Of a stretch of DNA of 5,892 nucleotides, positions 1 through 5,892 are shown one piece after another; position 1 is the first letter of the stretch, and every line of letters begins with the position of its first letter. The DNA is from Fluviibacter sp039805865 (GTDB lineage Bacteria; Pseudomonadota; Gammaproteobacteria; Burkholderiales; Rhodocyclaceae), in contig JBDLTI010000078.1 of the NCBI GenBank assembly GCA_039805865.1, positions 1 to 5,892 on the forward strand, written 5' to 3'. Made by a program: the position numbers and the translations under genes. The notes beneath the pieces were generated by a model, which saw only the letters and a program-made list of their open reading frames with translations, was not told where the DNA came from and did no database searches.

Positions 1-333
1 ATCGGCGCGTTTGCAGAAACGGTAATAGCCAGCACTTTTAACGTTTTCGGCAATATTGACCATGTGAATCACCCGGCAATTGGCATCTTTTTCAGTATCC
101 GGATACGGGGTGAGGGTACCAAAAGCGCCTGTGCCGGGATTGCTCCATTTGATCTCTGTGCCGTCCTTGGCTTTGAGCGCCTCCTGGGCAGCCTGATTGA
201 AAAACTCGGCATCCTGATCCGTAAAACGGGACGTGGCCTGATCCGCCATAAATGCCATGTTGGCAGCGTGTGAAACGCCGCTACCCAATAGTGCCAGCGC
301 GGTACCGAAGGCTAAAAGGATTTTTTTACGCAT
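1..333 (-). CDS. Secreted surface-antigen-like protein (17 kDa surface antigen / RT0821-Lpp0805 type), 3' end beyond window
   Basis: The reverse strand reads from ATG (331-333) through 111 codons to the left edge without a stop, so the C-terminus is missing. Residues 1-23 form a Sec signal peptide: MRKK, a hydrophobic core (ILLAFGTALALLGSGV), then SHA before the likely cut at A24. No lipobox cysteine is present, so the product should be periplasmic or surface-exposed rather than a lipoprotein. The mature part has an Asp/Phe-rich start (FTDQDAEFF), a helix ending in EALKAKDGTE, then WSNPGTGAFGTLTP (residues 63-76), NCR (C86) and FCKR (C107). The pattern W-NP-TG-G-P followed by two Cys-basic pairs is what I recall for the small surface antigen family; C86 and C107 would be a disulfide. 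The family's final DG-W motif would lie outside the window. A GGGAG ribosome site (341-345) lies 7 nt upstream of the ATG and fixes the start. Molecular role is unknown. The gene follows queF on the same strand after 36 bp and may share its transcript. The family call is moderate; the gene itself is well supported. Confidence 0.6.
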   Translation of the reverse strand, partial: MRKKILLAFGTALALLGSGVSHAANMAFMADQATSRFTDQDAEFFNQAAQEALKAKDGTEIKWSNPGTGAFGTLTPYPDTEKDANCRVIHMVNIAENVKSAGYYRFCKRAD

Positions 334-340
334 AGAAGTA

Positions 341-345
341 CTCCC
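341..345 (-). promoter_or_regulatory. Ribosome binding site of the surface-antigen-like gene
   Basis: GGGAG on the minus strand lies 7 nt upstream of the ATG at 331-333. It is the strongest Shine-Dalgarno match in the window and supports that start codon, which directly precedes a typical signal peptide. Confidence 0.65.
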
Positions 346-369
346 GGGGCGATATCGTAATCGGTGGGT

Positions 370-789
370 TTAGCCACGTGTGCTGGCTTGTCCAGCCACT
401 TCAACCAGAGTTACCGGTGGCAGCTGCTGCCAGCCTTGTTTGCGGTGTTCGGCGATAACCGTCGTGAAAACGCCGCCACGTACATAGAATTTTGCGGTCA
501 GACGCATGAAACGGGGCTGCGTGGCCACAACTAGGTCATCCAGAATCCGGTTGGTCACGGCTTCATGAAAAGCGCCTTCGTCCCGGAAGCTCCACATGTA
601 TAACTTGAGGCTTTTGAGCTCTACGCAAAGCTGATCCGGAATGTAGTCGAGGATCAATGTGGCAAAGTCTGGCTGCCCGGTTTTAGGACAAAGACATGTA
701 AATTCAGGGATTTCCATGTGAATCGTGAAATCGCGCTGAGGAGTCGGGTTCGGGAAGGTCTCTAGGGACTTGCTTGGTTGGGTGCTCAT
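370..789 (-). CDS. queF: NADPH-dependent 7-cyano-7-deazaguanine reductase (preQ0 reductase), short type
   Basis: QueF reduces the nitrile of preQ0 to the aminomethyl group of preQ1 with two NADPH, the step before tRNA-guanine transglycosylase inserts the base during queuosine synthesis; it is cytosolic. From the ATG at 787-789 it is 139 aa, the single-domain (B. subtilis-like) T-fold type, not the longer tandem form of E. coli. Visible motifs: FTCLCPKTGQPDFA (residues 30-43), holding the thioimide cysteine C34 and proton donor D41; VELKSLKLY (56-64), the QueF signature and substrate loop; FHE (74-76), the second substrate-binding pair H75-E76; and the conserved FYVRGG stretch near the C-terminus. 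The frame stays open to an ATG at 861, but those 24 extra residues do not resemble the family, and the candidate promoter lies inside them, so 789 is preferred. An AGAAGAG ribosome site ends 9 nt upstream. The B. subtilis disulfide partner Cys99 aligns here with V78, an oddity noted in the findings. The stop is TAA (370-372). Confidence 0.95.
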   Translation of the reverse strand: MSTQPSKSLETFPNPTPQRDFTIHMEIPEFTCLCPKTGQPDFATLILDYIPDQLCVELKSLKLYMWSFRDEGAFHEAVTNRILDDLVVATQPRFMRLTAKFYVRGGVFTTVIAEHRKQGWQQLPPVTLVEVAGQASTRG

Positions 790-824
790 AGGTGAAAGCT
801 CTTCTGTGTCAGGTTCTCTGCAAC

Positions 825-833
825 TGATATTAT
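825..833 (+). promoter_or_regulatory. Candidate extended -10 promoter toward smc
   Basis: The plus strand reads TGATATTAT, an extended -10 (TGn followed by TATTAT, 5 of 6 to consensus). No recognisable -35 lies 16-18 bp upstream, which an extended -10 can tolerate. Predicted initiation near 840 would give smc a leader of about 75 nt. The element overlaps the queF -10 almost completely on the opposite strand. No better candidate was found between 790 and 914, but this is a motif reading only. Confidence 0.35.
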
Positions 834-857
834 AAGCAGCCTTTACCGGTAGTTCAG
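829..857 (-). promoter_or_regulatory. Candidate sigma-70 promoter of queF
   Basis: On the minus strand a perfect TATAAT -10 (829-834) is preceded by a 17-bp spacer and CTGAAC (852-857), a weak -35 match (3 of 6). Transcription would start near 822, giving a leader of about 33 nt before the queF ATG at 789. This places the ATG at 861 upstream of the start site and argues for the shorter QueF. The -10 is convincing; the -35 is not. Confidence 0.5.
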
Positions 858-873
858 CCATATTCTGGGCTGA
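854..873 (+). other. Inverted repeat in the presumptive smc leader
   Basis: TCAGCC (854-859) and GGCTGA (868-873) are perfect complements around an 8-nt loop. In RNA from the candidate smc promoter this would be a 6-bp hairpin about 40 nt before the start codon. No U tract follows, so it is not an intrinsic terminator. It could equally be a chance repeat or a DNA operator. Confidence 0.35.
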
Positions 874-891
874 TTACCTAATAACTACGTC

Positions 892-903
892 CGCCAACGG
901 GCG
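892..903 (+). other. Short GC-rich hairpin just before the smc start
   Basis: CGCC (892-895) and GGCG (900-903) pair across the 4-nt loop AACG, ending 11 nt before the smc ATG. It occupies the place where a Shine-Dalgarno sequence would sit; none is visible (the bases before ATG are CATCACGAAAT). It may affect ribosome loading, but a 4-bp stem is common by chance. Confidence 0.3.
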
Positions 904-914
904 CATCACGAAAT

Positions 915-3900
915 ATGCGACTTACCAAGCTTAAACTTGCCGGCTTTAAATCCTTCGTCGATCCGACCAATGTCGAACTTCCTGGCCAATTGATTGGTGT
1001 GGTGGGTCCGAATGGCTGCGGCAAATCCAATATTATGGATGCGGTGCGCTGGGTGCTCGGAGAGAGCCGGGCTACCGAGCTGCGCGGCGAATCGATGCAG
1101 GACGTGATTTTTAATGGCACGACGTCTCGCAAGCCCGTGTCACGCGCTAGTGTTGAGATGGTGTTCGACAACACACTGGGCCGCGCCGTAGGGCAATGGT
1201 CTCAATATGCGGAGCTTTCGGTAAAGCGTGTGCTGACCCGAAATGGTCAGTCGGATTACTTCATTAATAATCTTAAGGTGCGTCGCAAAGATGTGACGGA
1301 TCTATTTATGGGTACTGGTCTAGGCCCACGTGCTTACGCTATTATCGGCCAGGGTACCGTTTCCCGGATTATCGAAGCAAAACCCGAAGAGTTGCGGGTT
1401 TTTCTGGAAGAAGCCGCCGGTGTTACCCGCTATAAAGAACGCCGTAAAGAAACCGAAGGTCGTCTTTCGGATACCCGTGAAAACCTGGCACGACTGGAAG
1501 ATATCCGACAGGAGTTGGGCTCCCAGATTGGCCGCCTTGAGAGCCAAGCCGAGGTTGCCGAGCGTTACCAGAGCCTGCAGGCTGAACTGATTAGCACCCA
1601 GCAGAAGCTGTGGTCAGTGAAGTTGCAAGAGGGTCGCACCGATGCACAATCATTGTCTTCTGGCCTTGCCGCTGCCCAGACCGAACTGGAAGAAACGGTT
1701 GCCCGCCAGCGCAATATCGAAGCCGAGTTAGAAACCCTGCGCGAAGCTTATTACACCGCCAACGATCTGGTTCAAACGGCGCAAAGTGCTTTCTTCAGCA
1801 TTAATGCAGAAGTCGCCACCATTGAAGCTGATATTCGTCATCGACAGGAAACCCGGCGTAATCTCGAAGCCCGTTTGCAGCAGCTGATGGTGGATCGAGA
1901 AAGCTGGAAGCAGCGCCAGATTCAAGCCGAAGAAGATCTGGTTCGTTGGACCGAGCTGCAGGAACATGCCGCAATGCGTCTGGCGCAGAACCAGGAGATG
2001 CTGGAGCGTGCTCAGGAAGGGTTGCCCGCTTTTGAAGATGCCGAACGCGAAGCGCAGGCACAGGCCAGCCAATTCCGTGGCGAGTTGTCCGGTTTGGAGC
2101 AGCGTTTGCAGGTGGCACAGGCTAACCGGAGCAACGCAGAGCGCAACCTGGCGCGGATTGTCCAGCAGATCGAACGCTTGCAGCGCGATGAGTCGGCGCT
2201 AAACCCACCGGACGCAGACCAATTACAAGCGCTGGCAGAGCAGCGTGAATCGGCTGCCATGGCGCTGGCAGAATTGCAGGAACAACAGGCAGTTGCAGCA
2301 GACAGCCTGACAACCGCCGAACAGAATCTACAGGAGTCTACGGACCAGCAGCGGACTTTGCAGCAGGAGTTCACCCAGACGCAGGCGCGCCATCAGGCAT
2401 TAAAGCAACTGCAGGAACGCGTGCAGGCGAGTGGCTCGTTACCAGACTGGTTACGTAAAGCCGGTTTGCAGGAGCGTCCCGCCCTCTGGCAGAAGATTCG
2501 TGTAACCAGCGGCTGGGAGCTTGCCGTTGAAGCCGTATTGCGCGATCGTTTGAAAGCCGTGGCCTGTGGCCAGCAGGATTTGCCTGAGCTGGATCGTTGT
2601 TTTGCCGAGCCGCCCTCATTACGTTTAACCCTGTTGATGCCAGAGACGAATAATGTTTCGGCAGCGGATCATGCAGATGCATTGATGGGCCAGGTGGAAT
2701 GTCTGGATGGTCAGATTAAGCCGGTTTTGGCCCGTTGGCTTGCCGGGGTGAAAACGGCGCCGTCTCTAGAAGCCGCACGTGCCCTGCAAAACCAGTTGTC
2801 CGCGGAAGATTCCATTGTCACGCCGCAAGGCCATTTGCTGGATCGCTATAGCGTTACCTTCTTTGCGCCAGACGCCGCTGATCATGGACTGTTAGAGCGT
2901 CAGCAAGAATTAGAGGCGACTCAGGCGCGGGTCGAAGCACTGACGACACCTTTAGATGAGGCCAATGCACGTGTAGAAGCCGCACGTGAAACACTACGGT
3001 CTACACGGTTGACTCTGGATGGCTTGCGTCAGCAAGCGCAATCGGCCCAGGCAGAGCAGAATCGTCATGCGATTGAACATGAAAAACTCGCTCAGGCGGT
3101 TCGTCACTACGAAGAGCGTGTGCGATCACTGAATGCCGGTCGCGATGAACAACAAGCCGAGTTGCAGACAGAGCAACAGCGCCTGGAAGAGCAGAGTGCC
3201 TTGCTGCAAAACCTGGAGTCGGCCGTGGCTGTTGCTCAAAGCTCTTTGAGTGAACGCCTTTCTGTGCGAGAAACTGCTAGTCGGGCGCTGCGCGATGCGC
3301 GCGATGCCATGGTTAAAGTTGAACGCGATGTGCAGGAGGCCGAGTTTTCCTGTCGTGAATGCCAGAGCCGTCTGGATGATCTTAGGAACCAGGCGCGACT
3401 TTCCGTAGAGGAGTGCCGTCGTATTGAAGACAGCACCGTACAGGCGAAGTCCGAGCTTGAAGGTGCCGATGGCGATGAACTGCGCGAAAAGCTGGAAACG
3501 GCACTCGGCCTGCGTACGGAGAAAGAACAGGCATTAGCCGAAATTCGGGATGCGGCAGAAAGCAAAGCAAGTGAATTGCGCACCCTGGAGGAAAGCCGGA
3601 TGCGTATGGAGCATCAGCTGGAACCGGTGCGGGCACGCATTAATGATCATCAATTGAAACATCAGGCTGCCGAGTTAGCCGCCGCCCAGTACGAAGGGTT
3701 ATTGACCGAAGCCGGTTGTACACCAGAGCAGATTGAGGTGCTGGTGGCAGGGATTGGTGACGTGAAGGCCGGACCGCTGCAGTCGACCATTACCCGCGTG
3801 CAACGCGAGATCGAAGCGATGGGTCCGGTTAACCTGGCGGCTCTGGTCGAATTGAATTCTGCACTTGAGCGCAAAACCTATCTGGATGCGCAGTCTGAAG

Positions 3901-4442
3901 ATCTCCTGTTGGCTATGGAAACGCTGGAAAATGCGATCCGTCGCATTGACCGCGAAACCCGGACACTGCTCCAGACAACCTTCGATGCCGTTAATCAGCA
4001 TTTTGGCACCTTGTTCCCGAGCCTGTTTGGCGGTGGAGAGGCGCGCCTGATCATGACGGGCGACGAGATTCTTGATGCAGGCGTTCAGGTCATGGCCCAA
4101 CCGCCGGGTAAGAAGAATTCGACGATTCATTTGTTGTCGGGTGGTGAGAAAACGCTCACGGCGATTGCGCTCGTATTCTCGTTATTCCAGTTGAATCCGG
4201 CACCATTCTGCTTGCTCGATGAGGTTGATGCGCCACTGGATGATGCCAACACGGTCCGTTTCTGCGAGATGGTGAAGCGTATGGCAGATAAAACCCAGTT
4301 CCTCTTTATTAGTCACAATAAGATTGCGATGGAGATGGGTAATCAGTTGGTAGGCGTGACCATGCAGGAGTTTGGCGTGTCACGAATCGTAGAAGTCGAC
4401 ATGGAAGAAGCGCTGCAAATGCGCGAAACGACAGTAGGTTGA
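915..4442 (+). CDS. smc: Chromosome partition/condensin ATPase SMC
   Basis: SMC dimers, with ScpA and ScpB (not in this window), form the ATP-driven ring that extrudes and compacts newly replicated DNA. The protein has 1175 aa, normal for bacterial SMC, and is intact. Domain order: N-terminal ATPase half with Walker A GPNGCGKSN (31-39), arginine-finger region around R57 and Q-loop Q146 (IIGQG); first coiled-coil arm about 171-500, rich in Gln, Glu and Ala; hinge about 509-660; second arm about 661-965; C-terminal ATPase half starting near GPVNL (970), with ABC signature LSGGEK (1074-1079), Walker B ending D1102-E1103, D-loop from D1105 (DAPLDDAN) and switch histidine H1134 (ISHNK). All catalytic motifs are present. 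The two arms have similar length, as expected for antiparallel pairing. The hinge lacks the Gly-Gly dimer motif of Bacillus-type SMC and instead reads TPQGHLLDRYSVTFFAPD, as I recall for proteobacterial SMC. The start is MRLTKLKLAGFKSF, the family's usual N-terminus, though no Shine-Dalgarno precedes it. It is first gene of the run continuing into the zipA-like gene 2 nt later. Confidence 0.98.
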   Translation: MRLTKLKLAGFKSFVDPTNVELPGQLIGVVGPNGCGKSNIMDAVRWVLGESRATELRGESMQDVIFNGTTSRKPVSRASVEMVFDNTLGRAVGQWSQYAELSVKRVLTRNGQSDYFINNLKVRRKDVTDLFMGTGLGPRAYAIIGQGTVSRIIEAKPEELRVFLEEAAGVTRYKERRKETEGRLSDTRENLARLEDIRQELGSQIGRLESQAEVAERYQSLQAELISTQQKLWSVKLQEGRTDAQSLSSGLAAAQTELEETVARQRNIEAELETLREAYYTANDLVQTAQSAFFSINAEVATIEADIRHRQETRRNLEARLQQLMVDRESWKQRQIQAEEDLVRWTELQEHAAMRLAQNQEMLERAQEGLPAFEDAEREAQAQASQFRGELSGLEQRLQVAQANRSNAERNLARIVQQIERLQRDESALNPPDADQLQALAEQRESAAMALAELQEQQAVAADSLTTAEQNLQESTDQQRTLQQEFTQTQARHQALKQLQERVQASGSLPDWLRKAGLQERPALWQKIRVTSGWELAVEAVLRDRLKAVACGQQDLPELDRCFAEPPSLRLTLLMPETNNVSAADHADALMGQVECLDGQIKPVLARWLAGVKTAPSLEAARALQNQLSAEDSIVTPQGHLLDRYSVTFFAPDAADHGLLERQQELEATQARVEALTTPLDEANARVEAARETLRSTRLTLDGLRQQAQSAQAEQNRHAIEHEKLAQAVRHYEERVRSLNAGRDEQQAELQTEQQRLEEQSALLQNLESAVAVAQSSLSERLSVRETASRALRDARDAMVKVERDVQEAEFSCRECQSRLDDLRNQARLSVEECRRIEDSTVQAKSELEGADGDELREKLETALGLRTEKEQALAEIRDAAESKASELRTLEESRMRMEHQLEPVRARINDHQLKHQAAELAAAQYEGLLTEAGCTPEQIEVLVAGIGDVKAGPLQSTITRVQREIEAMGPVNLAALVELNSALERKTYLDAQSEDLLLAMETLENAIRRIDRETRTLLQTTFDAVNQHFGTLFPSLFGGGEARLIMTGDEILDAGVQVMAQPPGKKNSTIHLLSGGEKTLTAIALVFSLFQLNPAPFCLLDEVDAPLDDANTVRFCEMVKRMADKTQFLFISHNKIAMEMGNQLVGVTMQEFGVSRIVEVDMEEALQMRETTVG
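4435..4439 (+). promoter_or_regulatory. Ribosome binding site of the zipA-like gene inside smc
   Basis: TAGGT within the last codons of smc lies 5 nt before the ATG at 4445. It is a modest Shine-Dalgarno match. Combined with the 2-nt gap after the smc TGA it suggests that terminating ribosomes reinitiate. It supports ATG 4445 over the in-frame TTG at 4439, which would overlap this site. Confidence 0.5.
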
Positions 4443-4444
4443 TT

Positions 4445-5497
4445 ATGAATGAATTGCAACTGAGTCTTTTAGGTCTGGGCTTGCTCGCCATCATCCTGGT
4501 GGTGGTTTACAACCGTTGGGTCGAGCATAAACACCGCAAATTGAATGCGCCTGAGCCTGCAGAGGTGGTTGTTGAAGCTGTGGAAGAGGGCGTTAGCTCA
4601 GATCGGCAAGAACCTGTGTGGAATCATGGGGAAGCCGATGGTGATATGACCGCTGTGGATTTGCCCGCAGAGCCGGCCAGTTCAGAATCTTCCGCAGCGG
4701 TGCCAGAACCTATCGCAGCGCTGACTGAGGTTGAGTCGTGGATTGATGCCATCGCGACGCTACGTTTCTATGAACCGCGTACGGCGGGTTCTATTCGCGA
4801 CACCCTGAATCAAATGGGCGCAGAACGTTTTGAGCGTGTCGATTTCTATTCGGGTGATGGTTGGCATGCTGCCGATGTGCTACCCAATTCAGCCATCGTC
4901 AGTAATTTGCGGGCGCGAATGCAGCTGGCGTCCAGACGTGGTCCGGTATCACCGGATAGTCTCCATGAATGGATGCGCTCACTGGAAAGTCTGGCTCAAA
5001 TGCTCTCGGCAGGACTTTCTGTAGAGTCTGAAGCCACTTTGATTGATCGGGCGGCTAATCTTGATGCCTTCTGCGTGCGGGTTGATGCCCTGATTAGCCT
5101 GAATCTGAAGGCACGTCAGGATATGGAGAATACCCTCGAGAAATTGGCGTCGAGCGCATCGGCAATGTCGCTTATCGGTGAATTACCAAATTATGCCCGT
5201 CTGAGTGCTGCGGGGCTGATTGATTTTCAGCTGCAGGCAGATCAAAGCGCCTCACTCGTTAGCCTGGTTATGGACTTCCCGCATGTGCTGCGTCCCGATG
5301 CCGTGGTTGTTGAAATGCTGGATTTAGCACGCACACTGGCGACCACGCTGGATGCGGACATTGTTGATGATGCCGGACGCCCAATGAGCGAAGAGGGCAT
5401 GGCGTTGTTGGTCAATCAGGTGATTCGTCTGAATGCCATGCTGCAAGCCCAGGGTATTGAACCGGGGTCTGCATTGGCGCTTCGCCTCTTCTCCTGA
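4445..5497 (+). CDS. zipA: ZipA-like cell division protein, betaproteobacterial type
   Basis: ZipA anchors FtsZ polymers to the inner membrane at the division site. This 350-aa protein has ZipA's architecture and position (between smc and ligA). Residues 4-22 are one N-terminal membrane segment with a very short periplasmic end, followed by a basic cytoplasmic flank (RWVEHKHRK, 24-32). Residues 33-97 are an acidic, Pro/Glu/Ala-rich linker. Residues 98-350 are globular, about 250 residues, much longer than the roughly 140-residue FtsZ-binding domain of E. coli ZipA. The C-terminus, MDFPHV (276-281), VDDAGRPM (307-314) and SALALRLFS (342-350), resembles what I recall of betaproteobacterial ZipA annotations and loosely matches the end of E. 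coli ZipA, where VLDDQRRM occurs. The globular region may be two ZipA-like lobes (see findings). The start is ATG 4445, 2 nt after the smc stop; the in-frame TTG at 4439 adds only two residues. Membrane anchoring and position are well supported; FtsZ binding is inferred from distant resemblance and synteny. Confidence 0.8.
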   Translation: MNELQLSLLGLGLLAIILVVVYNRWVEHKHRKLNAPEPAEVVVEAVEEGVSSDRQEPVWNHGEADGDMTAVDLPAEPASSESSAAVPEPIAALTEVESWIDAIATLRFYEPRTAGSIRDTLNQMGAERFERVDFYSGDGWHAADVLPNSAIVSNLRARMQLASRRGPVSPDSLHEWMRSLESLAQMLSAGLSVESEATLIDRAANLDAFCVRVDALISLNLKARQDMENTLEKLASSASAMSLIGELPNYARLSAAGLIDFQLQADQSASLVSLVMDFPHVLRPDAVVVEMLDLARTLATTLDADIVDDAGRPMSEEGMALLVNQVIRLNAMLQAQGIEPGSALALRLFS

Positions 5498-5505
5498 TTG
5501 GTTCG

Positions 5506-5892
5506 GTGCAGGACGCATTTGATTTTAGCGTTCCCGAACAATCGGGGACATCAACATCCGGCCAGGGTGTCGCCGATCATATTGCTTCGTTGCGTGCGCT
5601 GCTAGACCGCTATGCGCACGCCTATTATGTCTGTGACGCACCCGAAGTGCCCGATGCTGAATATGACCGCCTTTTTCGTGAGCTTGAGGCACTTGAGGCT
5701 GAAAACCCTGCATTAGTAACGGATGAGTCACCAACGCAGCGTGTTGGTGCAAAACCCCTGGCTGCCTTTGAAGCCGTGACGCATCAAACACCGATGTTGT
5801 CGATTAACAATGCATTTAGTGTTGAGGAAGTAGCAGCTTTTGATCGGCGATGCCGAGAGACGCTGGATTTGTCAGACACAGCACCACCGATC
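5506..5892 (+). CDS. ligA: NAD-dependent DNA ligase LigA, N-terminal part (3' end beyond window)
   Basis: LigA seals nicks between Okazaki fragments and after repair, using NAD+ for self-adenylation. The 129 codons seen cover the NMN-binding domain Ia and the start of the adenylation domain. Recognisable blocks are LRALLDRYAHAYYVCDAPEV (29-48), PDAEYDRLFRELE (49-61), DESPTQRVG (73-81) and PMLSINNAF (96-104). By alignment with E. coli LigA, Y40, Y41, D50, Y53 and D54 occupy the domain Ia positions that contact NMN (Y22, H23, D32, Y35, D36). The window stops before the catalytic KxDG lysine. The start is taken as GTG 5506, 8 nt after the zipA-like stop: the frame is open back to 5461, there is no in-frame ATG until residue 97, and the only other nearby candidates are CTG 5494 and TTG 5590. 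This leaves an N-terminal extension of about 20 residues (VQDAFDFSVPEQSG...) relative to E. coli. No clear Shine-Dalgarno precedes it, so coupling to the upstream gene is likely. Product is certain; start is less so. Confidence 0.95.
   Translation, partial: MQDAFDFSVPEQSGTSTSGQGVADHIASLRALLDRYAHAYYVCDAPEVPDAEYDRLFRELEALEAENPALVTDESPTQRVGAKPLAAFEAVTHQTPMLSINNAFSVEEVAAFDRRCRETLDLSDTAPPI
5531..5548 (+). other. Small inverted repeat in the first codons of ligA
   Basis: TTCCCGA (5531-5537) and TCGGGGA (5542-5548) can form a 7-bp RNA stem with one G-U pair and the loop ACAA. It lies 25 nt inside ligA from the proposed GTG, in the poorly conserved N-terminal extension. No U tract follows, so it is not a terminator. 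It could affect initiation at GTG 5506, or be chance. Confidence 0.3.

Noticed and set aside
64..273. Plus-strand open frame at the left edge
   Set aside because: It is antisense to the signal-peptide-bearing gene whose start, ribosome site and conserved motifs are on the minus strand.
334..369. Intrinsic terminator between queF and the surface-antigen-like gene
   Set aside because: Only a short palindrome (CGATATCG, 350-357) is present, with no GC-rich stem followed by a U tract on either strand.
790..822. preQ1 riboswitch in the queF leader
   Set aside because: Tempting from the gene's function, but the presumed leader of about 33 nt shows no C-rich loop hairpin followed by an A-rich tail.
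790..861. N-terminal extension of QueF to the upstream in-frame ATG at 861
   Set aside because: The extra 24 residues do not resemble QueF N-termini, the frame covers a TATAAT promoter element, and the ATG at 789 gives the usual MSTQPSKSLETF start.
1565..3720. Repetitive-looking CAG/GAG-rich stretches
   Set aside because: These reflect Gln, Glu and Ala codons of the SMC coiled-coil arms, with no exact tandem unit or spaced repeat pattern suggesting a CRISPR array or satellite.
1320..3874. Several open frames of 60-120 codons opposite or out of frame with smc
   Set aside because: They lack ribosome sites, have low-complexity or Ser/Arg-rich translations typical of shadows over a GC-rich coiled-coil gene, and the smc frame is continuous with all expected motifs.
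5525..5791. Minus-strand open frame opposite ligA
   Set aside because: The plus strand encodes unmistakable LigA domain Ia motifs here; the opposite frame is a His/Gln/Arg-rich shadow.
1..5892. Mobile element, defence system, prophage or other accessory cluster
   Set aside because: All genes are core housekeeping or exported proteins with consistent codon use by eye; no transposase, integrase, terminal repeats or nuclease genes were found.

Overview
This looks like chromosomal core DNA from a betaproteobacterium, most likely Burkholderiales with an Alcaligenaceae flavour. The evidence is the order smc - zipA-like gene - ligA, a ZipA-like protein ending in the ALALRLFS tail that I associate with betaproteobacterial members, an SMC hinge of proteobacterial type, and a LigA reading LSINNAF where Bordetella-type enzymes read similarly. 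GC content is in the mid-fifties by eye. The family-level placement comes from remembered homologues, not from a search.

Layout: two genes on the minus strand occupy the left 0.8 kb. These are a small secreted surface-antigen-like protein, cut by the left edge (1-333), and upstream of it queF (370-789), the last enzyme of preQ1 synthesis for tRNA queuosine. They are 36 bp apart on the same strand and may be co-transcribed. A 125-bp divergent control region (790-914) separates queF from smc on the plus strand. It holds a good -10 for queF that overlaps an extended -10 pointing toward smc, plus two small hairpins in the presumptive smc leader.

From 915 to the right edge the plus strand carries a tight run: smc (complete, 1175 aa), a zipA-like division gene (350 aa, 2 nt after the smc stop) and ligA (GTG start 8 nt after the previous stop, cut by the right edge before its catalytic lysine). 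These genes cover chromosome compaction and segregation, Z-ring anchoring, and DNA nick sealing. Their spacing indicates one transcript with translational coupling.

There is no mobile element, CRISPR array, RNA gene or accessory system. The points worth a second look are the two-lobed ZipA-like protein, the shared queF/smc promoter core, the smc leader without a Shine-Dalgarno sequence, and the altered cysteine pattern of QueF.
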